The translations under genes and the position numbers were made by a program. Positions 38,589-45,339 of a DNA stretch of 45,339 nucleotides are shown in pieces (positions within the stretch are counted from its first letter, which is position 1; every line of letters begins with the position of its first letter). The stretch is from Actinomycetes bacterium. Lineage in GTDB: Bacteria > Actinomycetota > Acidimicrobiia > Acidimicrobiales > Acidimicrobiaceae. The notes under the pieces are model-generated. The model was given only the letters and a program-made list of their open reading frames with translations, made no database searches and had not been told where the DNA came from. Where the stretch lies: assembly GCA_021850605.1 (NCBI GenBank), contig JAJZLQ010000044.1:1-45339 (forward strand), read 5' to 3'.

Positions 38589-40946
38589 TCAGATGTCGAT
38601 CTCTTCGGCGGCTTCGGCGGTTGCGGCGTTGGCCAGGATGTCGCTGAAGATTTCGGGAGGTTCTCGCCATGTGATGGCGTCGCTGCCATCCTTTATTGCT
38701 CGCCACACGCGCTCTGGTGTCGCGGGCATGTCGATGTGGCGTACGCCCAGGTGCGCAAGGGCGTCGACTATGGCGTTTTGCACCGCAGGCGTGGAGCCGA
38801 CCGTCGCAGATTCGCCGATCCCCTTGGCCCCGAGCGGGTTAAGTGGCGATGGCGTCTCGGTATTCGCGGTTTCGAATGAGGGCAGTTCGGCCGCTGAGGG
38901 CACCAGGTACTCGGCAAGGCTCAGATTGCGTGGGGTGCCCCATTCATCGAAGGACATCTCCTCGTAGAGCGCCTGTGCGATCCCTTGGGCAATACCCCCG
39001 TGCTGCTGTCCCTCGACCACCAACGGGTTTAGGACTCTGCCGCAGTCGTCCACGGCAATATGGCGAAGTGCTCGCACTCGGCCGGTCTCCGTATCGACCT
39101 CGACCACGGACAGGTGTGCGCCGAACGGAAAGGTTGCCCCGCCCTGCTTGAAGTCTCCCTGATAGGCCAGCTCCTCGCCCTGCCTCTCGGCCTCGTTGCG
39201 CAGCTCGCTCCAACTCAGGGAGATCGAAGGTGAGCCCGCGACGTGCAGACTCCCTGCCTCGGAGACGACAATGTCGTCTGGATTGGCCTCGAAATGATTG
39301 GCTGCCACCTTGCGAGCAATGGCGAGGACCTCCTTGGCAGCTTGGGCAACTGCGGTCCCGCCTAGTTGAAGTGAGCGTGACCCACCGGTTCCGCCGCCCC
39401 TGGGAACCTCTTTGGTGTCGGACTGGATGAATTCGATCTTGTCCATTGGAATCTTCAAAGTGTCGGACACGAGCATCGAAAAAGTTGTTTGGTGGCCCTG
39501 TCCATGGCCAGAGGTGCCGACCCTGATGACCGCGCCGCCTTCGGGAGTTATCTCAACCGCGCCGAACTCGGAGCCCCCGCCACCGGCGGTTACCTCCACG
39601 TAGCAGGAGATGCCGATGCCAAGGGCCATGGGGTCACCCTCTTTGCGGCGTCTCGCCTGCTCCTGTCGCAGCTCTTCATATCCGGCGATCTCGAGTACCT
39701 TGCGCAGAGGGCTCTGGTAGTTCCCTGAATCGTAGGTTGGTCCCATAAGGGTGTGGTACGGGAAGCTTCCTTCCGCGATCATGTTGCGGAAGCGCAGTTC
39801 GGCGGGATCGATGCCGAGCTTCGCGGCCGCCATGTCGACGATGCGCTCGAGGAAGGACGCCGCCTCGGGCCTGCCTGCGCCGCGAAGGGCTCCCACCGGG
39901 GCGGTGGTTGTGGAGGCCGCTGCGGCAAGGAAGGATATCTTGGGGATGCTGTAGACGCCTTGGGCCATGGACTTCGTCGAACCGAGCACCAGGCCACCGC
40001 CGAATCCTCCTTCCGCTCCCGCGTCGCCGATCATCCGGCAGCGCATCCCGGTGAAGCGTCCATCGCGGGTCATGCCAAGCTCGACGTATTGGACCTGGCC
40101 ACGACCTTGCATCGAGACGAGGTTCTCCTCTCGCGTCTCCACCCAGCGCAGGGCGGACCCGGAAAGCTGTGCCGCGCGGGCCACCGCCAAGTACTCGGCC
40201 GCTAGGCCGGCTTTGCCGCCGAATCCGCCGCCGACGTTGGGGGAGATTACGCGGATCTCCTCCTTGGGGAGCCCGAGCTCTTTGGCCAGCTTGTTGTGGA
40301 AGAGGTGGGGCATCTGCGTTGAGACGTAGACGAGCATGGGCTCGCCGTCCTTCGGGGGATATACCGCGATGGAATTGGTCTCCATCGGCACCACTGCCAT
40401 CCGCTGATTGACGAAACGGCCGGCAACCGTCACCTCGGCATCCGCGAGGGGATCATGGTCGTTGCCTGCGACGGTCGATCCGACCAGGTTCCGCTCGATT
40501 TGCTCGTCGATGATTGGAGCGCCCGCCGCGAGGGCTTTTTCCATGTCCACGACCGGGTCGAGTTCCTCGTATTCGATTACGACCGCTTCCGCAGCGTCTT
40601 CGGCGATTGCGCGCGATTCCGCCACGATAAGTGCGACCGGCTCGCCGACGAACCTGACGTGCCCGCGGGCCAGTGCTGAGCGGAGCAGTTTGGGGTTAAG
40701 CGGAAAGGCGGGAACGTAGTCGTCGAGCCCCAGGTCGTGCGCGAGCCAAATCGAGTGGACTCCCGGAATCGCCTTAGCCGCCTCGACGTCGACCGCCGAA
40801 ATCCGGGCATGGGCCATGGTGGACCGCACGAAGTGACAGCGAAGGACGCCGGGGTGCTCGAGGTTGTCAACGTAGGTCGCGCGTCCTCGCAGGAGCTGCG
40901 GATCTTCGACCCTGGTTACGCGCGTACCGAGTATCGAACCAGTCAT
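38589..40946 (-). CDS. Molybdenum hydroxylase large subunit (xanthine dehydrogenase / CoxL-like family)
   Basis: A 785-residue molybdopterin-cytosine-dinucleotide-binding subunit. The N-terminal domain has RVEDPQLLRGRATYVDNLEH. Cofactor-site motifs include SPNVGGGFGGKAG, GTSGHGQGHQTTF and the catalytic-Glu loop GAKGIGESATVG (E712). The active-site loop reads ALRGAGRPEA (353-362), close to the AYRGAGR of form II/other hydroxylases and without the Cys of form I CO dehydrogenase (AYxCSFR), so it is unlikely to oxidise CO. ATG 40946 has GGGAGG upstream. No FAD or 2[2Fe-2S] subunit gene lies next to it, which is unusual. The substrate (aldehyde, purine, aromatic or other) is unknown. Confidence 0.9.
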   Translation of the reverse strand: MTGSILGTRVTRVEDPQLLRGRATYVDNLEHPGVLRCHFVRSTMAHARISAVDVEAAKAIPGVHSIWLAHDLGLDDYVPAFPLNPKLLRSALARGHVRFVGEPVALIVAESRAIAEDAAEAVVIEYEELDPVVDMEKALAAGAPIIDEQIERNLVGSTVAGNDHDPLADAEVTVAGRFVNQRMAVVPMETNSIAVYPPKDGEPMLVYVSTQMPHLFHNKLAKELGLPKEEIRVISPNVGGGFGGKAGLAAEYLAVARAAQLSGSALRWVETREENLVSMQGRGQVQYVELGMTRDGRFTGMRCRMIGDAGAEGGFGGGLVLGSTKSMAQGVYSIPKISFLAAAASTTTAPVGALRGAGRPEAASFLERIVDMAAAKLGIDPAELRFRNMIAEGSFPYHTLMGPTYDSGNYQSPLRKVLEIAGYEELRQEQARRRKEGDPMALGIGISCYVEVTAGGGGSEFGAVEITPEGGAVIRVGTSGHGQGHQTTFSMLVSDTLKIPMDKIEFIQSDTKEVPRGGGTGGSRSLQLGGTAVAQAAKEVLAIARKVAANHFEANPDDIVVSEAGSLHVAGSPSISLSWSELRNEAERQGEELAYQGDFKQGGATFPFGAHLSVVEVDTETGRVRALRHIAVDDCGRVLNPLVVEGQQHGGIAQGIAQALYEEMSFDEWGTPRNLSLAEYLVPSAAELPSFETANTETPSPLNPLGAKGIGESATVGSTPAVQNAIVDALAHLGVRHIDMPATPERVWRAIKDGSDAITWREPPEIFSDILANAATAEAAEEIDI

Positions 40947-41190
40947 GCAAACCTCCCGAGCGCTTTTCATGAGTTGTGGCCATGCCCATAACAGGATTAG
41001 CCAACAAGGGGTGGCGTGAGAATGATCCACGCCGACCAGGCCATTTTAGGCGGGGTTGTGCGGCTAGGCGAGAGAAGCCCCCGACTTGGGGCAATCGCGG
41101 CGGCGACAAATAGGCTGGAGTGGACCCGTGGATTCTCCTCCGGTGGCTGCACGTGTGCACCGGGAATCACGCCGAGAGTGAAGAACAGCA

Positions 41191-42576
41191 ATGATGAAAG
41201 TACGTTTCGCTCCGTCGCCGACCGGCTACTTCCACGTAGGCGGGGCACGGACTGCCTTCTACAACTGGATGATGGCCCGCAAGGCGGGGGGGAAGTTCGT
41301 CCTGCGCATAGAGGACACCGATGCGGAGCGGAATCGTGAAGAGTGGGTCGACGGGATCCTCGACGCTTTGAGCTGGCTGGGCGTGACCTGGGATGAAGGT
41401 CCGTTTCGCCAGAGCGAACGTATGGGCCTCTACGCTCAGGCCGCCTCGAAGCTGTACGCGTCCGGCGCAGCCTATTACTGCGACTGCACCCGCGAGGAGA
41501 TAGATGCGCGCGTCAAGGCTTCCGGTGGCAAGGCGGGCTACGACCGTTACTGCCGAGATCGCGGCTTGGGGCCGGAATCCGGAGGTGCACTTCGCTTCAG
41601 GGTCCCGCTGCCCGGCGCGACGACTTTCGTGGATCTGGTTCGCGGGGAAGTCACCGTGGACCACGATAACATCGAGGATTTCGTGCTCATCAAGGGAAAC
41701 GGCGCGCCTCTTTTCGTATTGGCCAATGTGGTCGACGATATCGACATGGGTATAACCCATGTGGTCAGGGCAGAGGAGCATCTGCCAAATACGCCCAAGT
41801 CAATACTGGTTTTCAGGGCTCTTGGGGCGGAGTTGCCTTCCTTCGGACATGTGCCGGTCCTCGTCAACGAGAAGCGCCAGAAGCTGTCCAAACGGCGTGA
41901 TCGCGTGGCGGTGGAGGACTACCGCAATATGGGTTATCTGGCTCCGGCCATGATCAACTATCTTGCTTTGCTGGGCTGGAGCCCCAAAGACGGGCGCGAG
42001 TTCATGACGATCGAGGAGATGACGGCGGCATTCGACATAGGCGCCGTGGGGCACTCGCCGTCGTTCTTCGACGATAAAAAGATGGCGCACTTCAACGGGG
42101 TCTACATACGCGCGCTCTCAGACGAGGACTTCGTGGCCGCGAGCCTCCCGTTCCTCGGCCGCAATGATTGGTGGACAGGCGAAGCGGAGCAGATGGCGGC
42201 GTATCTGCGTCTTGCGCCGCTGGTAAAGGAGAGAGTCGCGGTATTGTCGGAGGTTTCCGTGCTGGTGAGGCCGGTTTTCGAGCGCGAGCTCTCATTGGTA
42301 GAGGCCGATGTCGAGAAGGAGATCGCCTCGAACCCGGCAGGGGTCCAGACGCTGAGCGAGGTCCGTAAGTTACTCGAGGAGGTGGAGGTTTTCGAGCCCA
42401 CCCTTTTGGAGGCGGTGGTGCGTGGCTACGCGGAGGAGCATGGCATGGCACTTCGCAAGATCCAGGCCCCTCTACGGGTTGCGACCACCGGCTCGCGCGT
42501 CGGCCTCCCGCTCTTCGAGACTTGGGCAGAGATCGGACGCGAGGGCGTGCTGGCTCGCTTGGCGCACTTTTGCTAA
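41191..42576 (+). CDS. gltX: Glutamyl-tRNA synthetase
   Basis: A 461-residue class I aminoacyl-tRNA synthetase. The HIGH-type motif is PSPTGYFHVGGARTAFYNW (HVGG, H15) and the KMSKS-type motif is KLSKR (231-235). RIEDTDAERNREEWVDGILD binds the substrate region, and the C-terminal anticodon-binding domain is full length. It attaches glutamate to tRNA-Glu. If the organism lacks GlnRS it would also charge tRNA-Gln for later amidation by GatCAB. It is followed by a YdcF-like gene, then by tRNA-Gln and tRNA-Glu genes. ATG 41191 and the adjacent ATG are equally possible starts. Confidence 0.95.
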   Translation: MMKVRFAPSPTGYFHVGGARTAFYNWMMARKAGGKFVLRIEDTDAERNREEWVDGILDALSWLGVTWDEGPFRQSERMGLYAQAASKLYASGAAYYCDCTREEIDARVKASGGKAGYDRYCRDRGLGPESGGALRFRVPLPGATTFVDLVRGEVTVDHDNIEDFVLIKGNGAPLFVLANVVDDIDMGITHVVRAEEHLPNTPKSILVFRALGAELPSFGHVPVLVNEKRQKLSKRRDRVAVEDYRNMGYLAPAMINYLALLGWSPKDGREFMTIEEMTAAFDIGAVGHSPSFFDDKKMAHFNGVYIRALSDEDFVAASLPFLGRNDWWTGEAEQMAAYLRLAPLVKERVAVLSEVSVLVRPVFERELSLVEADVEKEIASNPAGVQTLSEVRKLLEEVEVFEPTLLEAVVRGYAEEHGMALRKIQAPLRVATTGSRVGLPLFETWAEIGREGVLARLAHFC

Positions 42577-42627
42577 GAGGCCGATGTCGAGAAGGCCAAT
42601 GATTCGGGCTGATGTGGAGTCCAAGCC

Positions 42628-43242
42628 TTGATCAAGCTCATGCTAAGGGTCGTCTCGATCGTCATCCTGCTCGGGGCGGCATACTTCGTTTACACCCTTT
42701 TCGAGGTGTACTCCTTCGGACAGCACAATTATGCGCGCCCCGTGCGAGCGGAGGTAGTGCTCGGCGCTGCCGAATACGACGGGATCCCATCCGACGTTCT
42801 TCGTGCTCGCCTGGATCACGCGCTGGTTCTTTTCAAGGAGGGCTTTGCCAAGGAGATCATCACCACCGGGGGTTCCCAGAAGGGCGACGTCTACAACGAG
42901 GCGGAGGTGGGGGCCCGCTATTTGCGGAGCAAAGGGGTGCCGTACGCGGATGTGATCGCGGTTCCCACTGGCAACGACACCTATCAGTCGATGGCCGTGG
43001 TGGCGGATGTTTTGCGTTCCATGCACCTGACAAGTGCCATCTTCGTCTCCAACCGGTTCCATGAGTACAGGGTCCGAGGCATCGCGGAGAGCCTTGGCAT
43101 TACTGACTATTCCTCTCCGGTAACCGCCTCCCCCATACACGGGAAGGCGCTACTTAGCTATTACCTGCGTGAAGCACTGGCAGTGTCGGCGGGGAAGCTG
43201 GTGGGGTACAAATTACTGAGTATCCTCAGGCATGGAAGCTGA
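42628..43242 (+). CDS. YdcF/SanA (DUF218)-family membrane-anchored protein
   Basis: A 204-residue protein with one N-terminal membrane segment (VVSIVILLGAAYFVYTLFEV) and a DUF218 domain. Family motifs are EVVLGAAEYDGIPSDVLRARL, split here by short differences, then IITTGGSQKGDVYNEAEVGARY shortened at its ends, NDTYQSM and FVSNRFHEYRVRGIAES. The family is linked to cell-envelope functions (SanA, vancomycin sensitivity) and ElyC-like polyprenyl carrier metabolism. The domain would face the outside. TTG 42628 with GTGGAG upstream is taken as the start, with ATG 42640 as alternative. It lies 51 nt after gltX and before two tRNA genes. Confidence 0.85.
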   Translation: MIKLMLRVVSIVILLGAAYFVYTLFEVYSFGQHNYARPVRAEVVLGAAEYDGIPSDVLRARLDHALVLFKEGFAKEIITTGGSQKGDVYNEAEVGARYLRSKGVPYADVIAVPTGNDTYQSMAVVADVLRSMHLTSAIFVSNRFHEYRVRGIAESLGITDYSSPVTASPIHGKALLSYYLREALAVSAGKLVGYKLLSILRHGS

Positions 43243-43270
43243 GCTGCCCGGTTAAAGTGGGAGTACTCTT

Positions 43271-43342
43271 TCGGGGGTGGTGTAATCGGCAACACAGCAG
43301 GTTCTGGCCCTGCCATTGAGGGTTCGAGTCCTTCCCCCCGAG
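43271..43342 (+). tRNA. tRNA-Gln (anticodon CUG)
   Basis: A 72-nt cloverleaf. The 7-bp acceptor is TCGGGGG with CCCCCGA, the D stem GTGT with ACAC, the anticodon stem GCAGG with CCTGC around the loop TTCTGGC (anticodon CTG), and the T stem GAGGG with CCTTC around TTCGAGT. The discriminator is G and CCA is not encoded. It lies downstream of gltX and upstream of tRNA-Glu. Confidence 0.93.
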
Positions 43343-43534
43343 CTTGATTCTGCCAGGCGCGATGGAGTCGTTGCCCGCGCACCGTGGCGATCTTAGACTC
43401 CGGACCGCCGCGGCTGTCCGTTTGTCGCGTGCTCCCGGGTGGCGGTCGGCCACGTCGTCTTCCGCAATCGCCCGAGAGGCGTGCGCCGTCTTTACCCCTG
43501 CCCGATATGATGGTATTCCCGGCGAAAGCCGCTT

Positions 43535-43610
43535 GGCCCCATCGTCTAGAGGCCTAGGACACCACCCTCTCAAGGTGGAGACACGGGTTCGAACCCCGTT
43601 GGGGCTGCCA
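43535..43610 (+). tRNA. tRNA-Glu (anticodon CUC)
   Basis: A 76-nt cloverleaf including encoded CCA. The acceptor is GGCCCCA with TGGGGCT (G1-U72 pair), the anticodon stem CCACC with GGTGG around CTCTCAA (anticodon CTC), and the T stem ACGGG with CCCGT around TTCGAAC. It lies 192 nt after tRNA-Gln. Confidence 0.95.
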
Positions 43611-43666
43611 AGGCAGGATCTGTAATCCTTCCTGTCGCAAGGCGTGGGGCGCGCTCCGCCTGCCTG

Positions 43667-44068
43667 TCATTTTTGGCACATCAGCGTGACCCCAGTGCCG
43701 AGGAGCCAGACGTCCTTGGCAATTGCCATTCCAGCCGGGGTCGGCCAGAAGCTGCCCGGCTTGTGGAGTGTAGGGGTGCGCAGGTACATCCCCACCAGAC
43801 CCGCCGCGAACCCGGATAGCGCTGCCCCCGCGAGGCGGTTGGGCACAAACGGCAATAGCAGCGCGGCCCCTATGCCGATCTCGGCCGCGGACAGCGCCTT
43901 GGTGAATTGCTCCGCAGGTAACTGTCCCAGGAACGGGTACGCACTGGTTGCCATCGCGTGCAGGCCTTGCGCCCGTTCTTCGGTCGCATCCCACTTTCCC
44001 AGGCCCGAGTGAAGAAAATGGGCGCCGATTGCCGTCCGGGCCGGAAGTTCACGCCAAGGGATCTTCAT
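43667..44068 (-). CDS. DoxX-family membrane protein
   Basis: A 133-residue membrane protein with about four hydrophobic segments. The DoxX pattern is visible: an N-terminal helix with GAHFLHSGLGKWDA, AAEIGIGAALLLPFVPNRLA, ALSGFAAGLVGMYL and a final AIAKDVWLLGTGVTLM. Such proteins include subunits of thiosulfate:quinone oxidoreductase and membrane redox partners, but most are of unknown role. GGAGG precedes ATG 44068. An ATG upstream would add a polar extension. It converges on tRNA-Glu and diverges from the SDR gene at 44264. Confidence 0.85.
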   Translation of the reverse strand: MKIPWRELPARTAIGAHFLHSGLGKWDATEERAQGLHAMATSAYPFLGQLPAEQFTKALSAAEIGIGAALLLPFVPNRLAGAALSGFAAGLVGMYLRTPTLHKPGSFWPTPAGMAIAKDVWLLGTGVTLMCQK

Positions 44069-44263
44069 GCTGCCTCCTGGATAAATGTCCGCTTCCGCAT
44101 GATTATGGGCACAAACGGGCCGGATGCTCTCTTCCCCAAATCGCGGATGCGGAAGTTGCTCTTTGGGTCCGATGGTAGTCCGGTATCCGCTCCGGCCCAC
44201 AAGGCATCGATGTTGAAACAAGCTTGCTCATGGGAGCGCCCTCTTGCCGGGTACCATCGAGCC

Positions 44264-45037
44264 ATGCAATCTATCGATGGTGTTAGGGCGGTGGTGACGG
44301 GCGCAACTAGCGGGCTTGGCGAGGCGATGGCGGATGCACTCCTCGAGGCCGGCGCTCGCGTAGCTTTTGCGAGCAGGCCCGGAGAGCGTTTGGAGGCCGC
44401 GGTTGACCATAGGCGGCGACGCGGTCTGCATGCGGTGGCCCTACCTGTGGATGTACGGGATGCAGAAACGGTACGCGCCGCAGCTGATAGGGCGATCGAA
44501 GTCTTAGGGGGCGTGGACATCGTCTTCAACAATGCCGGAATCGGAATGCGCACGGTGAACCCCCGCTTTTTCTTGGAGCCTAAGCCTTTCTATGAGGTAC
44601 CGGTAGACGGGTTCACCAACGTCATCAATACGAATTTGGTGGGTTATTTCCTGGTGGCCCGGGCATTCGGCCCCTACTTCGTCGAGCAAGGCCGGGGCCG
44701 TTTTGTCAACGTCACGATGAACCATGAGACGATGAAGAGGCGAGGGTTCGTGCCCTACGGTCCATCCAGGGCCGGCGCGGAGTCCCTTAGCCTGATCATG
44801 ACCGAGGACCTCCGTCCTTTCGGAGTCACGGTAAACATGCTTCTGCCCGGCGGAGCGACAGCAACAGGCATGATCCCTGACGGACTTCCCGAGGAGGCGC
44901 GCGGCGCACTTCTGCCACCATCAGTGATGGGCCCTCCCGCCGTATTTCTCGCCTCAGCAGAGGCGGAGGGCCTGACGGGCGAGAGGATCGTCGCAAAGGA
45001 TTTTGACAGCTGGATGGACGCCTTCCGGCTGAGGTGA
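44264..45037 (+). CDS. SDR-fold protein with altered catalytic residues
   Basis: A 257-residue short-chain dehydrogenase/reductase. The cofactor motif VTGATSGLGEAMADALLEAG and the VFNNAGIGM motif are intact. The catalytic region reads VTMNHETMKRRGFVPYGPSR, so Tyr (Y165) is present but the expected Lys is Arg (R169), and the usual Ser about 13 residues earlier is Met (M152) or Thr (T151). NMLLPGGATATGM is the usual C-terminal motif. ATG 44264 starts the family N terminus. It may be a weakly active or non-classical reductase or a cofactor-binding protein. No operon partner is evident. Confidence 0.85.
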   Translation: MQSIDGVRAVVTGATSGLGEAMADALLEAGARVAFASRPGERLEAAVDHRRRRGLHAVALPVDVRDAETVRAAADRAIEVLGGVDIVFNNAGIGMRTVNPRFFLEPKPFYEVPVDGFTNVINTNLVGYFLVARAFGPYFVEQGRGRFVNVTMNHETMKRRGFVPYGPSRAGAESLSLIMTEDLRPFGVTVNMLLPGGATATGMIPDGLPEEARGALLPPSVMGPPAVFLASAEAEGLTGERIVAKDFDSWMDAFRLR

Positions 45038-45053
45038 ACAAGATCGTCTGTCT

Positions 45054-45067
45054 AAGCCCACGGGCTT
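45054..45067 (+). terminator. Weak hairpin after SDR gene
   Basis: AAGCCC-AC-GGGCTT followed by CTTCG, 17 nt after the SDR stop. The stem must open to give a viable loop, so it is a weak candidate. Confidence 0.3.
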
Positions 45068-45184
45068 CTTCGACCCACACCGGGAGAGTTTTCGCCATGG
45101 GCGGATTCAAAGCGGTGGCGTTCTCGCCCAGGAGAAGGCCGCCGGCGTGTCCAGCAGGCCTGAGATGATGAGGAGGTTTCGTAG

Positions 45185-45339
45185 GTTGCCTCGCTTGTAG
45201 GTGCGAGCCTTGCGGCTCGGGCATCTATCGCCACTTCGAGAGCAAGTCGGCGATCCTGGTGGCGCTGTTCGACCGGACCATTGACGACCTGCTCGCCGAT
45301 GAAGCCGCGACCATGGAGGCGAACCATGACCTGGACGAG
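45185..45339 (+). pseudogene. TetR-family regulator fragment, 5' part damaged, 3' end outside window
   Basis: From 45217 to the window edge one frame reads SGIYRHFESKSAILVALFDR and continues TIDDLLADEAATMEANHDLD, the recognition-helix end and following helix of a TetR regulator. The preceding turn of the HTH, VASLVGAS, appears at 45185 in another frame, with a TAG just before it at 45182-45184. No first helix can be found upstream. The simplest reading is a 5'-truncated and frameshifted TetR gene; a sequencing error near the edge is possible. Confidence 0.5.

Noticed and set aside
38589-40946. Form I aerobic CO dehydrogenase (coxL)
   Set aside because: The active-site loop lacks the Cys of AYxCSFR, and no coxM or coxS is adjacent.

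Overview
The window is high-GC DNA, densely coded on both strands, and reads like the chromosome of an aerobic actinobacterium. An acid-tolerant member of Acidimicrobiia is my best guess; it is inferred from gene content, not from a marker gene. Supporting signs are a mycothiol-dependent-nitroreductase-like DsbA protein, 2-oxoacid:ferredoxin oxidoreductases beside aerobic fatty-acid genes, a secreted sedolisin (an acid-protease family) and a SCO1-like copper protein. I see no phage genes, insertion sequences, CRISPR arrays or rRNA genes.

Layout. (1) 1-6203, plus strand: a tight operon with a lipoate-ligase-like gene (cut by the window edge), a glycerol-1-phosphate dehydrogenase-like enzyme, an FGGY kinase, a HAD-IIA phosphatase and GlpD, which looks like a polyol or glycerophosphate pathway ending in dihydroxyacetone phosphate. 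(2) 6584-8076: a SCO1-like protein and a DsbA-fold oxidoreductase. (3) 12827-8129, minus: a GltD-like/ferredoxin flavoprotein followed by korA and korB. (4) 13159-17625: a divergent yceI/marR pair, a lipoprotein and an acyl-CoA synthetase. (5) 23249-17726, minus: porG, porA, porB and a second GltD-like/ferredoxin fusion, followed by two paralogous 59-residue membrane proteins. (6) 24887-23475, minus: a sedolisin. (7) 30430-25189, minus: an amino-acid/amine permease, a glutamine-synthetase-like ligase, an aldehyde dehydrogenase and an SDR, resembling a gamma-glutamylated amine pathway. (8) 34467-30583, minus: acyl-CoA dehydrogenase, DyP peroxidase, a membrane-anchored Pro/Ser/Thr-rich protein and an ECF-like sigma factor. 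(9) 34695-36267: two genes broken by indels and a nonsense codon, beside an intact winged-helix regulator with a palindromic operator. (10) 36505-40946: acyl-CoA dehydrogenase, 3-hydroxybutyryl-CoA dehydrogenase and an orphan molybdenum hydroxylase large subunit. (11) 41191-45339: gltX, a YdcF-like gene, tRNA-Gln(CUG), tRNA-Glu(CUC), DoxX, an atypical SDR and a damaged TetR gene running off the edge.

The strongest candidates for something new are the two 2-oxoacid oxidoreductase modules that each carry their own GltD-like flavoprotein fused to ferredoxin domains, which would link ferredoxin chemistry to NAD(P)H. Next come the two tiny paralogous membrane proteins downstream of the por genes, and the operon that appears able to handle both enantiomers of glycerol phosphate. 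Other points of interest are two inverted repeats in front of the amine operon genes, an SDR lacking its catalytic Ser and Lys, and the clustering of glutamyl-tRNA synthetase with tRNA-Gln and tRNA-Glu genes.
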